Shown: positions 9,181 to 17,732, numbered from the stretch's first letter. The stretch: DNA of 64,000 nucleotides from Caulobacter sp. Root343 (GCF_001425745.1 NZ_LMDF01000005.1:124001-188000); one strand, 5' to 3'. Notes: a model not told the origin generated them from the sequence alone. A program made the numbers and translations.

Positions 9181-9320
9181 GCCTTCCTGGGCCTTGTGCC
9201 CAGGACCCAGGGTTCAGGAACAGTTGCGTCAGGGATTCAGACCTTGGCCGAGCCGCCGCGAGAATCCGACAATCCGAGTTCGCCTCCGGCATGGGTCCTG
9301 GGCACAAGGCCCAGGAAGGC
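9181..9320. repeat. Long inverted repeat element, GGGCCTTGTGCCC family, copy 1
   Basis: A perfect 29-base inverted repeat: 9181-9209 matches the complement of 9292-9320. About 80 bases of unrelated sequence lie between the arms. Each arm itself contains the palindrome CTGGGCcttGTGCCCAG. It sits between the 3' ends of two convergent genes. A related element is at 44934-45073. The size and structure resemble a MITE or a bidirectional terminator; no ORF is convincing inside. Confidence 0.88.
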
Positions 9321-9355
9321 AAAGCTATCTGTCGAGGGTGACTGTAGATTCGCCT

Positions 9356-9718
9356 TCAATCCTCGTCGTTCGCTGCTTCGGGAACGTCCGGCAGGCCATG
9401 GATGACCCAGTTGGCCACGAAGTCGGGCGTGTCGCCTTCCAGGCTGGTCACGCCGGGTCCGGCCGCCACGATGGCCGAGGTCTGCGGCGGCAGGGTGTAG
9501 GTGTCGCCGTCGTGCGCGCCCAGCAGGTCCAGCACGATGCCCTCGTCGAGCGTGGCGTCGATGACCACGCCGAAGAACTGCTGGCGCTCCTGAACGTCCC
9601 CGTCGTCGTCGAGGAAGGTCAGGTTCATCAGCAGGGTCTTGCTGATCAGGGTCGCGGCGAAGTCGGCGTCCCAGTGGGTGTCTTCGGGGGTGTCTTCGGG
9701 GGCGGTGTCGTCGGTCAT
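9356..9718 (-). CDS. Conserved acidic protein of unknown function
   Basis: 120 residues, strongly acidic at both ends (MTDDTAPEDTPEDTHWDADF at the N-terminus, EAANDED at the C-terminus). The centre (LISKTLLMNLTFLDDDGDVQERQQFFGVVIDATLDEGIVLDLLGAHDGDTYTLPP) looks like an Sm/OB-like small beta barrel, but I do not recognise the family with certainty. No signal or membrane segment. It lies downstream of metI on the same strand with a repeat element in between. Confidence 0.75.
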   Translation of the reverse strand: MTDDTAPEDTPEDTHWDADFAATLISKTLLMNLTFLDDDGDVQERQQFFGVVIDATLDEGIVLDLLGAHDGDTYTLPPQTSAIVAAGPGVTSLEGDTPDFVANWVIHGLPDVPEAANDED

Positions 9719-9730
9719 CGATCTTCCATT

Positions 9731-9829
9731 GTCATCCCGGGCGGAGCGAAGCGCAGACCCGGGACCGCAAAGAACACGGCGCTTGTCGCGGTCCCGGCTC
9801 GGCGCGCTGCGCGCTTGGCCGGGATGACA
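9731..9829. repeat. Dispersed palindromic repeat, GTCATCCCGG family, copy 2
   Basis: Begins GTCATCCCGG and ends CCGGGATGAC, with internal GACCCGGGACCG facing CGGTCCCGGCTC. It fills the space between metI (stop at 9834) and the next gene on the minus strand, so it is expected in the 3' end of the metNI transcript. Confidence 0.85.
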
Positions 9830-9833
9830 GTTC

Positions 9834-10493
9834 TTAGCGGTGCGAAACCCGGCGCACCACCGCGTCGCCGACCATCTGCAGCGCCTGGACCAGCACCAGC
9901 ATCAGCACCACGGTGACGATCATCACGTCGGTCTGGAAGCGCTGGTAGCCGAAGCGGATGGCCAGGTCGCCCAGGCCGCCCGCCCCCACCACGCCGGCCA
10001 TGGCGGTGTAGGAGACCAGGGCCACGGCCGTCACGGTCGCGGCGGCGACCAGGCCCGGCAAGGCCTCGGGCAGCAGCGCGCCCAGCACCACCTGACGCCG
10101 CTTGGCGCCCATGGCGAAACTGGCCTCGATCACGCCCCTGTCGACCTCGCGCAGGGCGGTCTCGACCAGGCGGGCGAAGAACGGGGCCGCGCCCACCACC
10201 AGCGGCGGAATGGCCCCGGCCACGCCCAGAGAGGTGCCGACCAGGGCCACGGTCAGCGGGATCATCACGATCAGCAGGATGACGAACGGCACCGAGCGCA
10301 GGATGTTGACCAGTAACGACAGCGCGCCGTTGGCCAAGCGGTTCTCCAGCATCTGGCCCTTGCCGGTCAGGAACAGGACGACGCCCAGCGGCAGGCCCAG
10401 GGCGATGGTCAGCACCATCGAACCGCCCAGCATGGCCAGGGTGTCGATGGTCGCCTGACCGATCTCGGACCAGTCGATATTCGAGACGCTCAT
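9834..10493 (-). CDS. metI: Methionine ABC transporter permease MetI
   Basis: 219 residues with five or six transmembrane helices. The ABC permease EAA-type loop is visible as [40 protein letters not shown], matching MetI. It forms the inner-membrane channel of the MetNIQ importer. Its ATG overlaps the stop of metN (10490-10493), so it is translationally coupled. Length and topology are normal. Confidence 0.95.
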   Translation of the reverse strand: MSVSNIDWSEIGQATIDTLAMLGGSMVLTIALGLPLGVVLFLTGKGQMLENRLANGALSLLVNILRSVPFVILLIVMIPLTVALVGTSLGVAGAIPPLVVGAAPFFARLVETALREVDRGVIEASFAMGAKRRQVVLGALLPEALPGLVAAATVTAVALVSYTAMAGVVGAGGLGDLAIRFGYQRFQTDVMIVTVVLMLVLVQALQMVGDAVVRRVSHR

Positions 10494-11488
10494 CGGGCGG
10501 TCTCCCCGGAAAGGTCGTCGACGCGCACGCCGGCGGCCTGGAACTGGGCGATGGCGGCGCCGATGTCGCCGCCGGTCAGGGCCAGGGTCAGCTGGCCGTA
10601 GGGGGTCTCGCGCAGGCGGTGGATGCGCCCGCCCAGGATCGAGTAATCGACGCCGGTGGTGCGGGCCACCTCGCCCAGCACCGGCTTGTAGGTCGCCTCG
10701 CCCCTGAAGGTCAGGCGCACCACGCGCCCCGTCAGAGCGGCGTCGGCGGCCGGCTCGCCATCCGCCTCGCGGACGAAGCGGCGGGCGGTGTCGCTGGCCG
10801 GATGCAGGAAGACGTCCTCGACGGCCCCGGTCTCGACCACGCGGCCGGCCTCCAGCACGGCGACGCGGTCGCAGACGCGGCGGACCACGTCCATCTCGTG
10901 GGTGATCAGCACGATGGTCAGGCCCAGCTCGCGGTTCAGGCCCGAGACCAGGTCGAGGATCTGCTCGGTAGTCTCCGGATCGAGCGCGCTGGTGGCCTCG
11001 TCGCAGAGCAGGATCTTGGGGCCGGTGGCCAGGGCCCGGGCGATGCCGACCCGCTGCTTCTGGCCGCCCGACAGCTGGGCCGGGAACTTGTCGGCATGGG
11101 CGGTCAGGCCGACCCGCTCCAAGAGCTCGGCGGTGCGCGCCGTGACCTCGGCGGCCGGGCGACCGGCCAGCTTCAGCGGGAAGGCGACGTTCTGGGCGAC
11201 CGTCTTGCCCGACAGCAGGTTGAAGTGCTGGAAGATCATCCCCACCCGGCGGCGCAGGGCCCGCAGGCCGTCGACGCCCAGGGCCGCCACGTCATCGCCA
11301 TCGACCACGACGCGGCCGCCGGTCGGCGTCTCCAGGCCGTTGATCAGCCGGATCAGGGTCGACTTGCCGGCGCCCGACGCGCCGATCACGCCGAACACTT
11401 CGCCGGCCTGCACCGACAGCGAGACCGCGCTGAGGGCCGCATTGCCCCCTGCCGCATAGGTCTTGGAAACAGCCTCGAAGGCGATCAC
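10490..11488 (-). CDS. metN: Methionine ABC transporter ATP-binding protein MetN
   Basis: 332 residues. An ABC ATPase domain is followed by the C-terminal NIL domain that senses methionine. Walker A is GASGAGKST, the signature is [15 protein letters not shown], Walker B is [15 protein letters not shown], and the H-loop is [10 protein letters not shown]. The NIL domain (about residues 255-330: [25 protein letters not shown]) supports methionine specificity and trans-inhibition. It is the first gene of metNI; no SAM riboswitch could be recognised in the roughly 115 bp upstream. Confidence 0.95.
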   Translation of the reverse strand: MIAFEAVSKTYAAGGNAALSAVSLSVQAGEVFGVIGASGAGKSTLIRLINGLETPTGGRVVVDGDDVAALGVDGLRALRRRVGMIFQHFNLLSGKTVAQNVAFPLKLAGRPAAEVTARTAELLERVGLTAHADKFPAQLSGGQKQRVGIARALATGPKILLCDEATSALDPETTEQILDLVSGLNRELGLTIVLITHEMDVVRRVCDRVAVLEAGRVVETGAVEDVFLHPASDTARRFVREADGEPAADAALTGRVVRLTFRGEATYKPVLGEVARTTGVDYSILGGRIHRLRETPYGQLTLALTGGDIGAAIAQFQAAGVRVDDLSGETAR

Positions 11489-11604
11489 GTCGTTTCGGGT
11501 CCCTGTGGTCTGGCGTCGCGCGAAGGCGCGGGGGCGTCGAAGGCGGGCAGGATTATGCGCGCGGACGGCTCAGGGGAACGATTATCTGTCGGGTCGGCGC
11601 GGTT

Positions 11605-13719
11605 TTACGCCACGACCTCGGCCAGGACCTGGTGAATGCCGGCCAGCAGGGCCGCGGCCGTCACCGGCTTGGCCACGTGCAGGTCGGCGCCGGCCGCCAC
11701 GGCCTCTTCGCGATGATGGGTCATGGCGTTGGCGCTGAGCGCCACGATCGGTGTGCGCCGGCGATCGCCGCGCGCGGCCTCGACGCCGCGAATGGCCTGG
11801 ATCGCCGTCAGCCCGTCCATCACCGGCATCTGGATGTCCATCAGCACGACGTCGTACGGCGCGTTCTTGAACGCTTCGACGGCCAGGGCGCCGTTCTCGA
11901 CGATCTTCAGATGCGCGTCGTACGGCCCCAGGATCAGGTCGACGACCTTCTGGTTGGTCGGATGATCCTCGGCCAACAGCACCCTCAGCGGCCTGTCGCC
12001 GAAAGACGGCGCGACCTGGTCGGCGACGGCCTCGCCGCCATCCGGAACCCGCGCCAGCGGGACGACGGCCCGGAACCGGCTGCCCCGCCCCGGCGCCGAC
12101 TCCGCCGTCAGCTCGCCGCCCATCATCTCGATGATGCCGCGGCTGATCGAGAGGCCCAGCCCCGTGCCACCAAAGGCGCGCGTCACGCTGGCGTCGCCCT
12201 GGTTGAAGCGCTCGAACAGTCGGTCGGCCATCGCCGCATCGAAGCCGATCCCGGTGTCGACGACCTCGATCACCAGCCGGGCCGGATCACCGTCCAGCAC
12301 CTGGATGTCGACCGCCACCCGTCCCTGGCGCGTGAACTTCACGGCGTTGGAGAGCAGGTTGTCCAGCACCTGGCGGATGCGGATGTCGTCGCCCACGAAG
12401 CCGCCGTGCGCGCCCGGGCCGAAGCGAACCTCGAAGGCCAGGCCCGAAGCCTCGGCCTCCAGCCTGTGCATGTCCAGCGAACCGCGCAGGGCGTGGTCGA
12501 GGTCGAAGGCTCGGCTTTGCAGGACCAGCCTGCCGCCCTCGATGCTGGTCACGTCGAGGATGTCGGAAACCAGCCGCTCCAGGCTCTCGCCGGAGGTCTG
12601 GATCAGGTCGACCATGGCCCGTTGATCGCTCGTCAGCGCCGTCCTCGACAGCGCCGTGGTCACGCCGATCACGCCGTTCAGCGGCGTGCGGATCTCGTGA
12701 CTGACATTGGCCAGGAAGTCGCTCTTGGCCTGGTTGGCGGCCTCGGCGGCGGCGCGGGCGGCGGCCATCTGGGCCTCCACCGCCTGCCGATCCGTGACGT
12801 CGCGGGCCACGGCGAAGGTCAGGTCGCCCGACCGCCGGGTCCGCCACTCCAGCGTCCGATAGACGCCGTCGCTGCGGCGATAGCGATTGACGAAGCCGCG
12901 CACCTCGTCGTCTCGCCACAGCTGCTGCATCGCCTCGCGGGTGGGCTCCAGGTCGTCGGGATGGATCAGCGGCAGGAACGACTGGCCCTTCAGGGTCTCG
13001 ATCGGATAGCCCAGCGTCTCTTCCCAGCACTGGCTGAGCTCGATCAGCTCGCCGTCCAGGCTGGCGATGCACAGCATGTCCAGCGACATGTCGAAGAAGC
13101 TTTTCAGGTTCCGGGCGGCTTCCTGTCGCGCCGCCGCGGCGGACTGCTCGCGCGCCTGGCTCAGCGCCAGGCGGGCGTCGGCGCGATGGCGACTGATGGC
13201 GATGGCCGCCAGGTCGGCGGCGGTCTCGATGAACGCGATGTCCTCGGTGGACGGCTTGCTGGGCTGGCCCTGGTAGATGGCGAAACTGCCCAGCGCCTCG
13301 CCCTCGGCGAAGATCGGCTGCGACCAGCAGGATTCCAGGCCGGCCGCCGCCGCCAGATGGCGATAGTCGTCCCACAGCGGATCGGTGGCGATGGTCTCGA
13401 CGATCACCCGCTGTCGCAGATAGAGCGCCGTGCCGCACGAGCCGGCCTTGGGACCGATCAGCGTTCCGGCGATGGCCTGGTTATAGGCCTCGGGCAGGTT
13501 GGGCGCGGCCCCATGGGCCAGGCGCTCGCCGGTCTCGTCGAGCAGGAGGATGCTGCACAGGATGCGGGGATCCTGAGCCTCGACCGCCCGCACGATGGCG
13601 TCCAGAACCGTCGACAGATCCTTGCCGGCGGCGATCAGGGTCATGATGCGGTTGAAGGCGTCCCGAGACGATGACCGATCGATCGGCCAGGACGGTTCGG
13701 GACGATAGACTTTGACCAT
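11605..13719 (-). CDS. Hybrid sensor histidine kinase (GAF-PAS-HisKA-HATPase-REC)
   Basis: 704 residues from the ATG at 13719, chosen because it has GGTGAG upstream; TTG/GTG codons further up are possible. No membrane segment, so cytoplasmic. A GAF domain (about 20-180) is followed by PAS (about 205-312), HisKA with phosphorylated His341 (NVSHEIRTPLNG), an HATPase with DTGIGFD and FGGTGLGLSISRGI, and a C-terminal receiver with the acceptor Asp in VVLMDIQMPVMDG. GAF/PAS suggests sensing of an intracellular ligand or redox state. No partner regulator is adjacent, so a separate HPt protein is likely needed. Confidence 0.93.
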   Translation of the reverse strand: MVKVYRPEPSWPIDRSSSRDAFNRIMTLIAAGKDLSTVLDAIVRAVEAQDPRILCSILLLDETGERLAHGAAPNLPEAYNQAIAGTLIGPKAGSCGTALYLRQRVIVETIATDPLWDDYRHLAAAAGLESCWSQPIFAEGEALGSFAIYQGQPSKPSTEDIAFIETAADLAAIAISRHRADARLALSQAREQSAAAARQEAARNLKSFFDMSLDMLCIASLDGELIELSQCWEETLGYPIETLKGQSFLPLIHPDDLEPTREAMQQLWRDDEVRGFVNRYRRSDGVYRTLEWRTRRSGDLTFAVARDVTDRQAVEAQMAAARAAAEAANQAKSDFLANVSHEIRTPLNGVIGVTTALSRTALTSDQRAMVDLIQTSGESLERLVSDILDVTSIEGGRLVLQSRAFDLDHALRGSLDMHRLEAEASGLAFEVRFGPGAHGGFVGDDIRIRQVLDNLLSNAVKFTRQGRVAVDIQVLDGDPARLVIEVVDTGIGFDAAMADRLFERFNQGDASVTRAFGGTGLGLSISRGIIEMMGGELTAESAPGRGSRFRAVVPLARVPDGGEAVADQVAPSFGDRPLRVLLAEDHPTNQKVVDLILGPYDAHLKIVENGALAVEAFKNAPYDVVLMDIQMPVMDGLTAIQAIRGVEAARGDRRRTPIVALSANAMTHHREEAVAAGADLHVAKPVTAAALLAGIHQVLAEVVA

Positions 13720-13809
13720 CCAACAGCTCACCGATGTGACGTCTGGGGCTAGGCGTACAGTTGCGCCTATGGGTTCGTCCACCAAGACAAATCAGCACAC
13801 CGTCCCCAA

Positions 13810-15099
13810 TCAGGGCTGACGCGCCACCGCCCCGCCCTTCATCACGAACACCGGCTTTTCCAGGGTCGTCACGTCGGCCAGCGGATCGCCGGCCACCGCG
13901 ATCATGTCGCCATAGCGCCCGACGGCCACCTGGCCAACGTCCTTGCTCCAGCCCAGGGCCTCGGCGGCGGTGATCGTCGCGGCCTGGATGGCCTGCAGCG
14001 GCGTGGCCCCATAGCGGACCATCACGGCGAATTGCTTGGCGTTGTCGCCGTGCGGATAGACCCCGGCGTCGGTGCCGTAGATCATCTTCACCCCGGCCTT
14101 CAGCGCCTTCTTGAAGTTCTGGCGCTGGACCTCGCCGATGTCGCGATCCTTGCGGAGGTTGTCCTCCAGCACGCCGTTCTTCTTGCCCTCGGCCTGGGTG
14201 TAGTCGGTATTGTAGATGTCCATCGAGAAGTAGGTCCCGTGCTGGACCGCAAGCTTGATGCCCTCGTCGTCGACCAGGCTGGCGTGCTCGATGGTGTCGA
14301 TGCCGGCCTTGATGGCCTCGCGGATGCCCGCCGCGCCGTGGGCGTGGGCGGCGACCTTCAGGCCGGCCATGTGCGCCTCGTCGGCGATCGCGTGCATCTC
14401 GTCATAGGTCAGCTGCTGCTGGCCCGGTTCGTCGCCGCGCGAGAACACGCCGCCCGTCGCGCAGATCTTGATCACCTGGGCGCCGTACTTCTTCAGGGTC
14501 CGGACGACCTTGCGCGCCTCGTCGGGGCTGTCGACATTGTAGGGGCTCTTCTCGTCCATCGACGGCGGGAAGAAGGTCGAGTCGCAGTGGCCGCCGGTCG
14601 CGCCGATCGCGTAGGTCGCGGTGACCACGCGTGGTCCCGACACATAGCCCCCGTCGATCGCCTCGCGCAGGCCCACGTCGTCGAAGTCGGCCGAGCCGAC
14701 GTTGCGGATGGTGGTGAAGCCCGCCTCCAGCGTCTTCTTGGCGTTGGCGACCTGGACCACGCTCCAGAAGCGGTCGCTGTATTGCAGGCTGTTGTAGCCG
14801 CCGATCTCGGCGAGGCCGTCGATGTGGGTGTGCATGTCGATCAGGCCCGGCAGCAGGGTCGCGCCGGGCAGGTCGATCAGCTTGGCCCCGGTCGGGACGG
14901 CGTCGCCCTTCTTGCCAATGCTGGTGATGCGCCCGTCGGTGACGATCACCAGCGGGTTGTCGACATACTTGCCCGTCGCCACGTCCAGAAGCCGGGCGGC
15001 GCTGACCGCCTCGACCTCGGCGGCGCTGGCCGCGCCAACAGCCGAAGCGCCCGCCAGCAGGCCCGCGACCAGCGCCGCGGCCTTGATCCCCTTACCCAT
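13810..15099 (-). CDS. Secreted amidohydrolase family metal-dependent hydrolase
   Basis: 429 residues from ATG 15099, which has GGGGA 8 bases upstream; the ATG at 15114 is less well placed. The N-terminus MGKGIKAAALVAGLLAGASAVGAASA is a Sec signal peptide, so the enzyme should be periplasmic. The amidohydrolase metal motif HTH occurs in LLPGLIDMHTHIDG, further His ligands occur in KVAAHAHGAAG and TIEHASLVDDEG, and the last Asp is in MIYGTDAGVYPHG. It resembles the imidazolonepropionase-like/Xaa-Pro dipeptidase subgroup of amidohydrolases. The substrate (cyclic amide or dipeptide) cannot be deduced. Confidence 0.9.
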   Translation of the reverse strand: MGKGIKAAALVAGLLAGASAVGAASAAEVEAVSAARLLDVATGKYVDNPLVIVTDGRITSIGKKGDAVPTGAKLIDLPGATLLPGLIDMHTHIDGLAEIGGYNSLQYSDRFWSVVQVANAKKTLEAGFTTIRNVGSADFDDVGLREAIDGGYVSGPRVVTATYAIGATGGHCDSTFFPPSMDEKSPYNVDSPDEARKVVRTLKKYGAQVIKICATGGVFSRGDEPGQQQLTYDEMHAIADEAHMAGLKVAAHAHGAAGIREAIKAGIDTIEHASLVDDEGIKLAVQHGTYFSMDIYNTDYTQAEGKKNGVLEDNLRKDRDIGEVQRQNFKKALKAGVKMIYGTDAGVYPHGDNAKQFAVMVRYGATPLQAIQAATITAAEALGWSKDVGQVAVGRYGDMIAVAGDPLADVTTLEKPVFVMKGGAVARQP

Positions 15100-15175
15100 G
15101 CGATCCGTCCCCAATCAAACTTGGCTCATTCAAACTTGAGCGGGGACGCTAGCACGGCGTGGTGGGGCGTCGAGC

Positions 15176-15472
15176 CTAGTTCGGGGTGACCGGGCTTCCG
15201 GACTGCATCACCTCCTGGGCGCGCTGAGCCATGCCGCGCTGCGCCTTGCGCTGGTCTGCGGTCGTGCAGACCTTCACCGGGAAGTGGCTGCCGGTCGGGA
15301 TCTCCTTGCGGCAGACCAGGCCATCCTTCTTCTTCTCGGCGACCGGCGCGGACGCCTCGGTCGGCGCGGGCTGGGCCGCTGGTTGGTCGGAAGCGCTCCC
15401 GGAAATCGCCTGGGCCGAGACAGACGTCGCCAGAGCCATGGACAGCACAGCGACGGACGCGAAAAGACGCAT
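15176..15472 (-). CDS. Small exported protein, unknown
   Basis: 98 residues from ATG 15472, preceded by GAGGG at a good distance. The signal peptide MRLFASVAVLSMALATSVSAQA is followed by a Pro/Ala/Ser-rich linker and a short C-terminal domain with two cysteines (LVCRKEIPTGSHFPVKVCTTADQRKAQRGMAQRAQEVMQ) that probably form a disulfide. This Cys-x(n)-Cys pattern with R/Q-rich tail occurs in several small Caulobacterales/Sphingomonad periplasmic proteins. Function unknown. Confidence 0.78.
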   Translation of the reverse strand: MRLFASVAVLSMALATSVSAQAISGSASDQPAAQPAPTEASAPVAEKKKDGLVCRKEIPTGSHFPVKVCTTADQRKAQRGMAQRAQEVMQSGSPVTPN

Positions 15473-15639
15473 GACACCCTCTAGGTCACAAAAAACGCGG
15501 CGATAGGGCCGGGCGCGACGGAACACGTCAAGTTAAGACGCCTCCATCCGCGACAAAGCCGGACGTTGAGTCGCTGAAAGCGCCGCCGCGGCCATCACGC
15601 CCGCCGGCGCCCATGGATCAGGCAACCCCAAAGCTACAC

Positions 15640-15758
15640 AATATATAGAATCAGTATCTGCGGAACCTATACGCGACATCTCCGCTATTCCCACAGTTTC
15701 GCTTGAACAACTTGACCATAAGCCTCCCCGAAACAGTGAAGTCTACGGAGATGTAGCC
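15640..15758 (+). promoter_or_regulatory. AT-rich upstream region of the exported protein gene at 15759
   Basis: The stretch ACACAATATATAGAATCAG (15637-15655) is the most AT-rich in this part of the window and contains a GANTC site (GAATC), the CcrM methylation target in Caulobacter. CTTGAACAACTTGACCATAAG (about 15704-15724) could hold a -35. Together this suggests the main promoter of the downstream gene; no element is certain. Confidence 0.35.
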
Positions 15759-16271
15759 ATGATGAATAGCAAAGCTGTTCTTATTGCAGCCGCAATCGGC
15801 ACGGTCACGCTTGGCGGCGCTCAAGCGGCGCTGGCTCAATCGGATCCGCAAGTCCTGTCCGACAAGGCCCTCTACAATATGGCCCAGGGCGACAACTGGA
15901 TCGCCACCAACCAGCAAAAGCGTGTCGTCGCCGCCGCGCCGACGATCCAGAACCGCTTCAACCTGGCCACGGGCTATCAGCGCACCGGTCGCCTCGAGAC
16001 CGCCAAGACGCAGTACCAGGCCCTGGCCAACGAAGGCGAAGGCACGGTCATGGAGCAAGGCTGGCGCAGCCGGAACTTCGACGTCGGCCTCGAGTCCGCC
16101 GATCGCCTGCTCTACATCGACTGGCTGCAGAACGGCGCGCGCCGCGGTTCGGGCGCCGCCTCGGCCGCGACCGCCGGCACGAACGTCTCGGCCACTGTCG
16201 GCGGTACGGGCGAGTATGAAGTCACCGACGAACAGGCCCGCGCCCTGGACCGCCAGGCCCGCGCCCAATAG
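15759..16271 (+). CDS. Exported TPR-like small protein, unknown
   Basis: 170 residues. MMNSKAVLIAAAIGTVTLGGAQAALAQ is a clear signal peptide. The mature part (DKALYNMAQGDNWIATNQQKRVVAAAPTIQNRFNLATGYQRTGRLETAKTQYQAL) has the A/G/Y spacing of one or two tetratricopeptide-like helices, ending in a Gly/Ala/Thr-rich tail. It lies just upstream of tRNA-Leu. The role is unknown; the AT-rich upstream region and strong signal suggest a well-expressed periplasmic protein. Confidence 0.82.
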   Translation: MMNSKAVLIAAAIGTVTLGGAQAALAQSDPQVLSDKALYNMAQGDNWIATNQQKRVVAAAPTIQNRFNLATGYQRTGRLETAKTQYQALANEGEGTVMEQGWRSRNFDVGLESADRLLYIDWLQNGARRGSGAASAATAGTNVSATVGGTGEYEVTDEQARALDRQARAQ

Positions 16272-16334
16272 CGCGCCTATCCGCCGCCCCCTCCTCGACC
16301 CCGGCCAGCCGATGGCTTATGGGGTCGGGGATAC

Positions 16335-16419
16335 GGGGACGTGGCGGAATCGGTAGACGCGCCGGACTTAAAATCCGTTGGAGTAATCCGTGTGGGTTCG
16401 AGTCCCACCGTCCCTACCA
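16335..16419 (+). tRNA. tRNA-Leu, anticodon UAA
   Basis: An 85-base tRNA with encoded CCA (16417-16419). The acceptor GGGGACG (16335-16341) pairs with CGTCCCT (16409-16415, one G-U). The anticodon loop CTTAAAA (16367-16373) carries UAA at 16369-16371, reading the very rare TTA leucine codon. The long variable arm (GTTGGAGTAATCCGT region) is as expected for class II tRNA-Leu, and the T arm GTGGGTTCGAGTCCCAC is perfect. Intact by inspection. Confidence 0.96.
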
Positions 16420-16446
16420 AAATGGGCCCTACCGAAATTGGGCCCA
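16412..16446 (+). repeat. Tandem near-duplication at the tRNA-Leu 3' end plus short hairpin
   Basis: CCCTACCAAAATGGG (16412-16426), which includes the tRNA CCA end, is followed at once by CCCTACCGAAATTGGG (16427-16442). TGGGCCC (16423-16429) can also pair with GGGCCCA (16440-16446). This may be the tRNA terminator without a T run, a duplication slip, or the scar of an integration event. Confidence 0.5.
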
Positions 16447-16509
16447 CCAAGCTTCGCCGTTCGAGCGAGACCTGATGCTCAGGCCCATCGACTCGCGTAG
16501 CCTCGCGGC

Positions 16510-17331
16510 ATGGCCGATGTCGCCTCATCGCCGATCGAGCGGGCCGCTCGCCTGACGCCGCGCGAGCGTGAATGCCTGACCTTGGTCGGGCGCGGCTTTT
16601 CTTCCAAGGAAATCGCCCAGCGGCTGGGCATCTCGCCGGCCAGCGTGGACGTCCGCGTCGGCAAGGCCTGCGAGCGGCTGGGCGTCACCACCCGGCGCGA
16701 GGCCGCGCGCCTGCTGGCCGCCGCCCAGGATCCGCAAGGTGAAATAGACCCGGCCGGGCATAGTGATTTTCCCGCCTACGAAACATCCCCACTGACGCCG
16801 GCGGCCCGCTCGCCCTCCCCTGACGACCACGAGGGGGAGAGGCATGAACCAGGCGCCAGCCAACGATACGGGATCGACCCCGGTGATGACGCCCGCGATC
16901 CGCGAGGCGTCGCGCCAGGCCGTCGACACCCGCCGCTTCCGGACGCGGTTTCCACCGTTGTCGGAGACGAGACACGATCTGCCGAGGATGACGTGGGAAC
17001 ACCTTCAGCGACAGCTTACCGACCTTTCGCCCTGCGCCTCGGAAGAGGTGGCGGCGATGCTGCGTCCCTTGAAACGGGCCAGCGCCGGCAAGCCGCCCGA
17101 GATGGTCTTGCGCGAACTTTTGATCGTGGTGGCGATCCTGCTGGACGAAGCCCCCCGCCTGGATGGCGAGGGAGGCTGACCCATGACCTAGGGCCTTTCT
17201 CCAGTCTGGCCGTGATGGCGCTGTTCGCCATCGTGGCCGCCATCCTGATCAGCGGCCTGCTGATGGCGGCGCATAGTTTCCTGATCGCCATCCAGGACTG
17301 GCTGTGGCGCGTCTTCGCCCACCACCGCTGA
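16510..17331 (+). CDS. LuxR-type helix-turn-helix protein; true extent uncertain
   Basis: The frame is 273 codons. Residues 14-75 are a good LuxR/GerE HTH (LTPRERECLTLVGRGFSSKEIAQRLGISPASVDVRVGKACERLGV), placed at the N-terminus. The last 45 residues contain a strong transmembrane helix (SLAVMALFAIVAAILISGLLMAAHSFLIAI). N-terminal HTH plus C-terminal membrane helix is an architecture I know from alphaproteobacteria. However, the middle (16844-17179) is covered in the +1 frame by a more gene-like ORF with its own ribosome-binding site, and there this frame shows only about half G/C at third positions. Either the two genes overlap fully, or the HTH gene ends early and the membrane helix is a separate small gene (GTG 17212 or ATG 17215). 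Confidence 0.55.
   Translation: MADVASSPIERAARLTPRERECLTLVGRGFSSKEIAQRLGISPASVDVRVGKACERLGVTTRREAARLLAAAQDPQGEIDPAGHSDFPAYETSPLTPAARSPSPDDHEGERHEPGASQRYGIDPGDDARDPRGVAPGRRHPPLPDAVSTVVGDETRSAEDDVGTPSATAYRPFALRLGRGGGDAASLETGQRRQAARDGLARTFDRGGDPAGRSPPPGWRGRLTHDLGPFSSLAVMALFAIVAAILISGLLMAAHSFLIAIQDWLWRVFAHHR
16844..17179 (+). CDS. Unknown protein nested in the HTH frame
   Basis: 111 residues, not recognised. The ATG has a strong ribosome-binding site (GGGGGAGAGG immediately before CATG) and the codon third positions are mostly G/C, as in neighbouring genes, so this is likely real. There is a helical C-terminal half (TWEHLQRQLTDLSPCASEEVAAMLRPLKRASAG, then MVLRELLIVVAILLDEAP with a hydrophobic patch), no signal peptide. 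Just after its stop, GGGAGG is followed by ATGACC and then TAG, which could be the broken start of a small membrane-protein gene that continues in another frame at 17212-17331. Confidence 0.65.
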   Translation: MNQAPANDTGSTPVMTPAIREASRQAVDTRRFRTRFPPLSETRHDLPRMTWEHLQRQLTDLSPCASEEVAAMLRPLKRASAGKPPEMVLRELLIVVAILLDEAPRLDGEGG

Positions 17332-17396
17332 CCTTTCCGACAATCGAACGAGACAGCAACGCGCCGGGGCACGCCGGCGCGGCGGGAGAGCCTTGC

Positions 17397-17732
17397 ATGC
17401 AACGCAAGATCATCGGGGCGCGCGTCGCCCAGGAACTGTTCGCCGTGGAGACCGCGGTCGAGACCACCTACGGCGCGATGGCCCAGTTCGCCGGCCTGTT
17501 GGCCAACGCCCGGACCGCGGCCAATCTTTCGGCCGTCTACGGCCAGGACGTCATGGAGGACGTCAACGCCGCCATGACCCACCTGCTCCAGGCCCGTCGC
17601 GCCCTGGTCAAGGCCCACGGCGGCCTGGCCGAGGTCCGCGACCAGGTCGGCCTGCGCCACATAGCCTTCGGCGTTCAGGACAAACCACCGGTGGAGGAGA
17701 CGACCGGGCGACTACGCGTCGTGGGGGAATAA
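17397..17732 (+). CDS. Unknown helical protein
   Basis: 111 residues from ATG 17397, preceded by GGGAGAG. Sequence MQRKIIGARVAQELFAVETAVETTYGAMAQFAGLLANARTAANLSAVYGQDVMEDVNAAMTHLLQARRALVKAHGGLAEVRDQVGLRHIAFG is Ala-rich and almost all helical, without signal or membrane segment. Its length and amphipathic pattern would suit a small four-helix or coiled-coil protein. I do not recognise it. It follows the uncertain membrane-helix ORF by 65 bp and may be part of the same transcript. Confidence 0.75.
   Translation: MQRKIIGARVAQELFAVETAVETTYGAMAQFAGLLANARTAANLSAVYGQDVMEDVNAAMTHLLQARRALVKAHGGLAEVRDQVGLRHIAFGVQDKPPVEETTGRLRVVGE

Noticed and set aside
11489..11604. SAM riboswitch upstream of metN
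   Set aside because: Neither a SAM-I nor a SAM-II type core could be recognised in this gap; only ordinary GC-rich sequence is seen.
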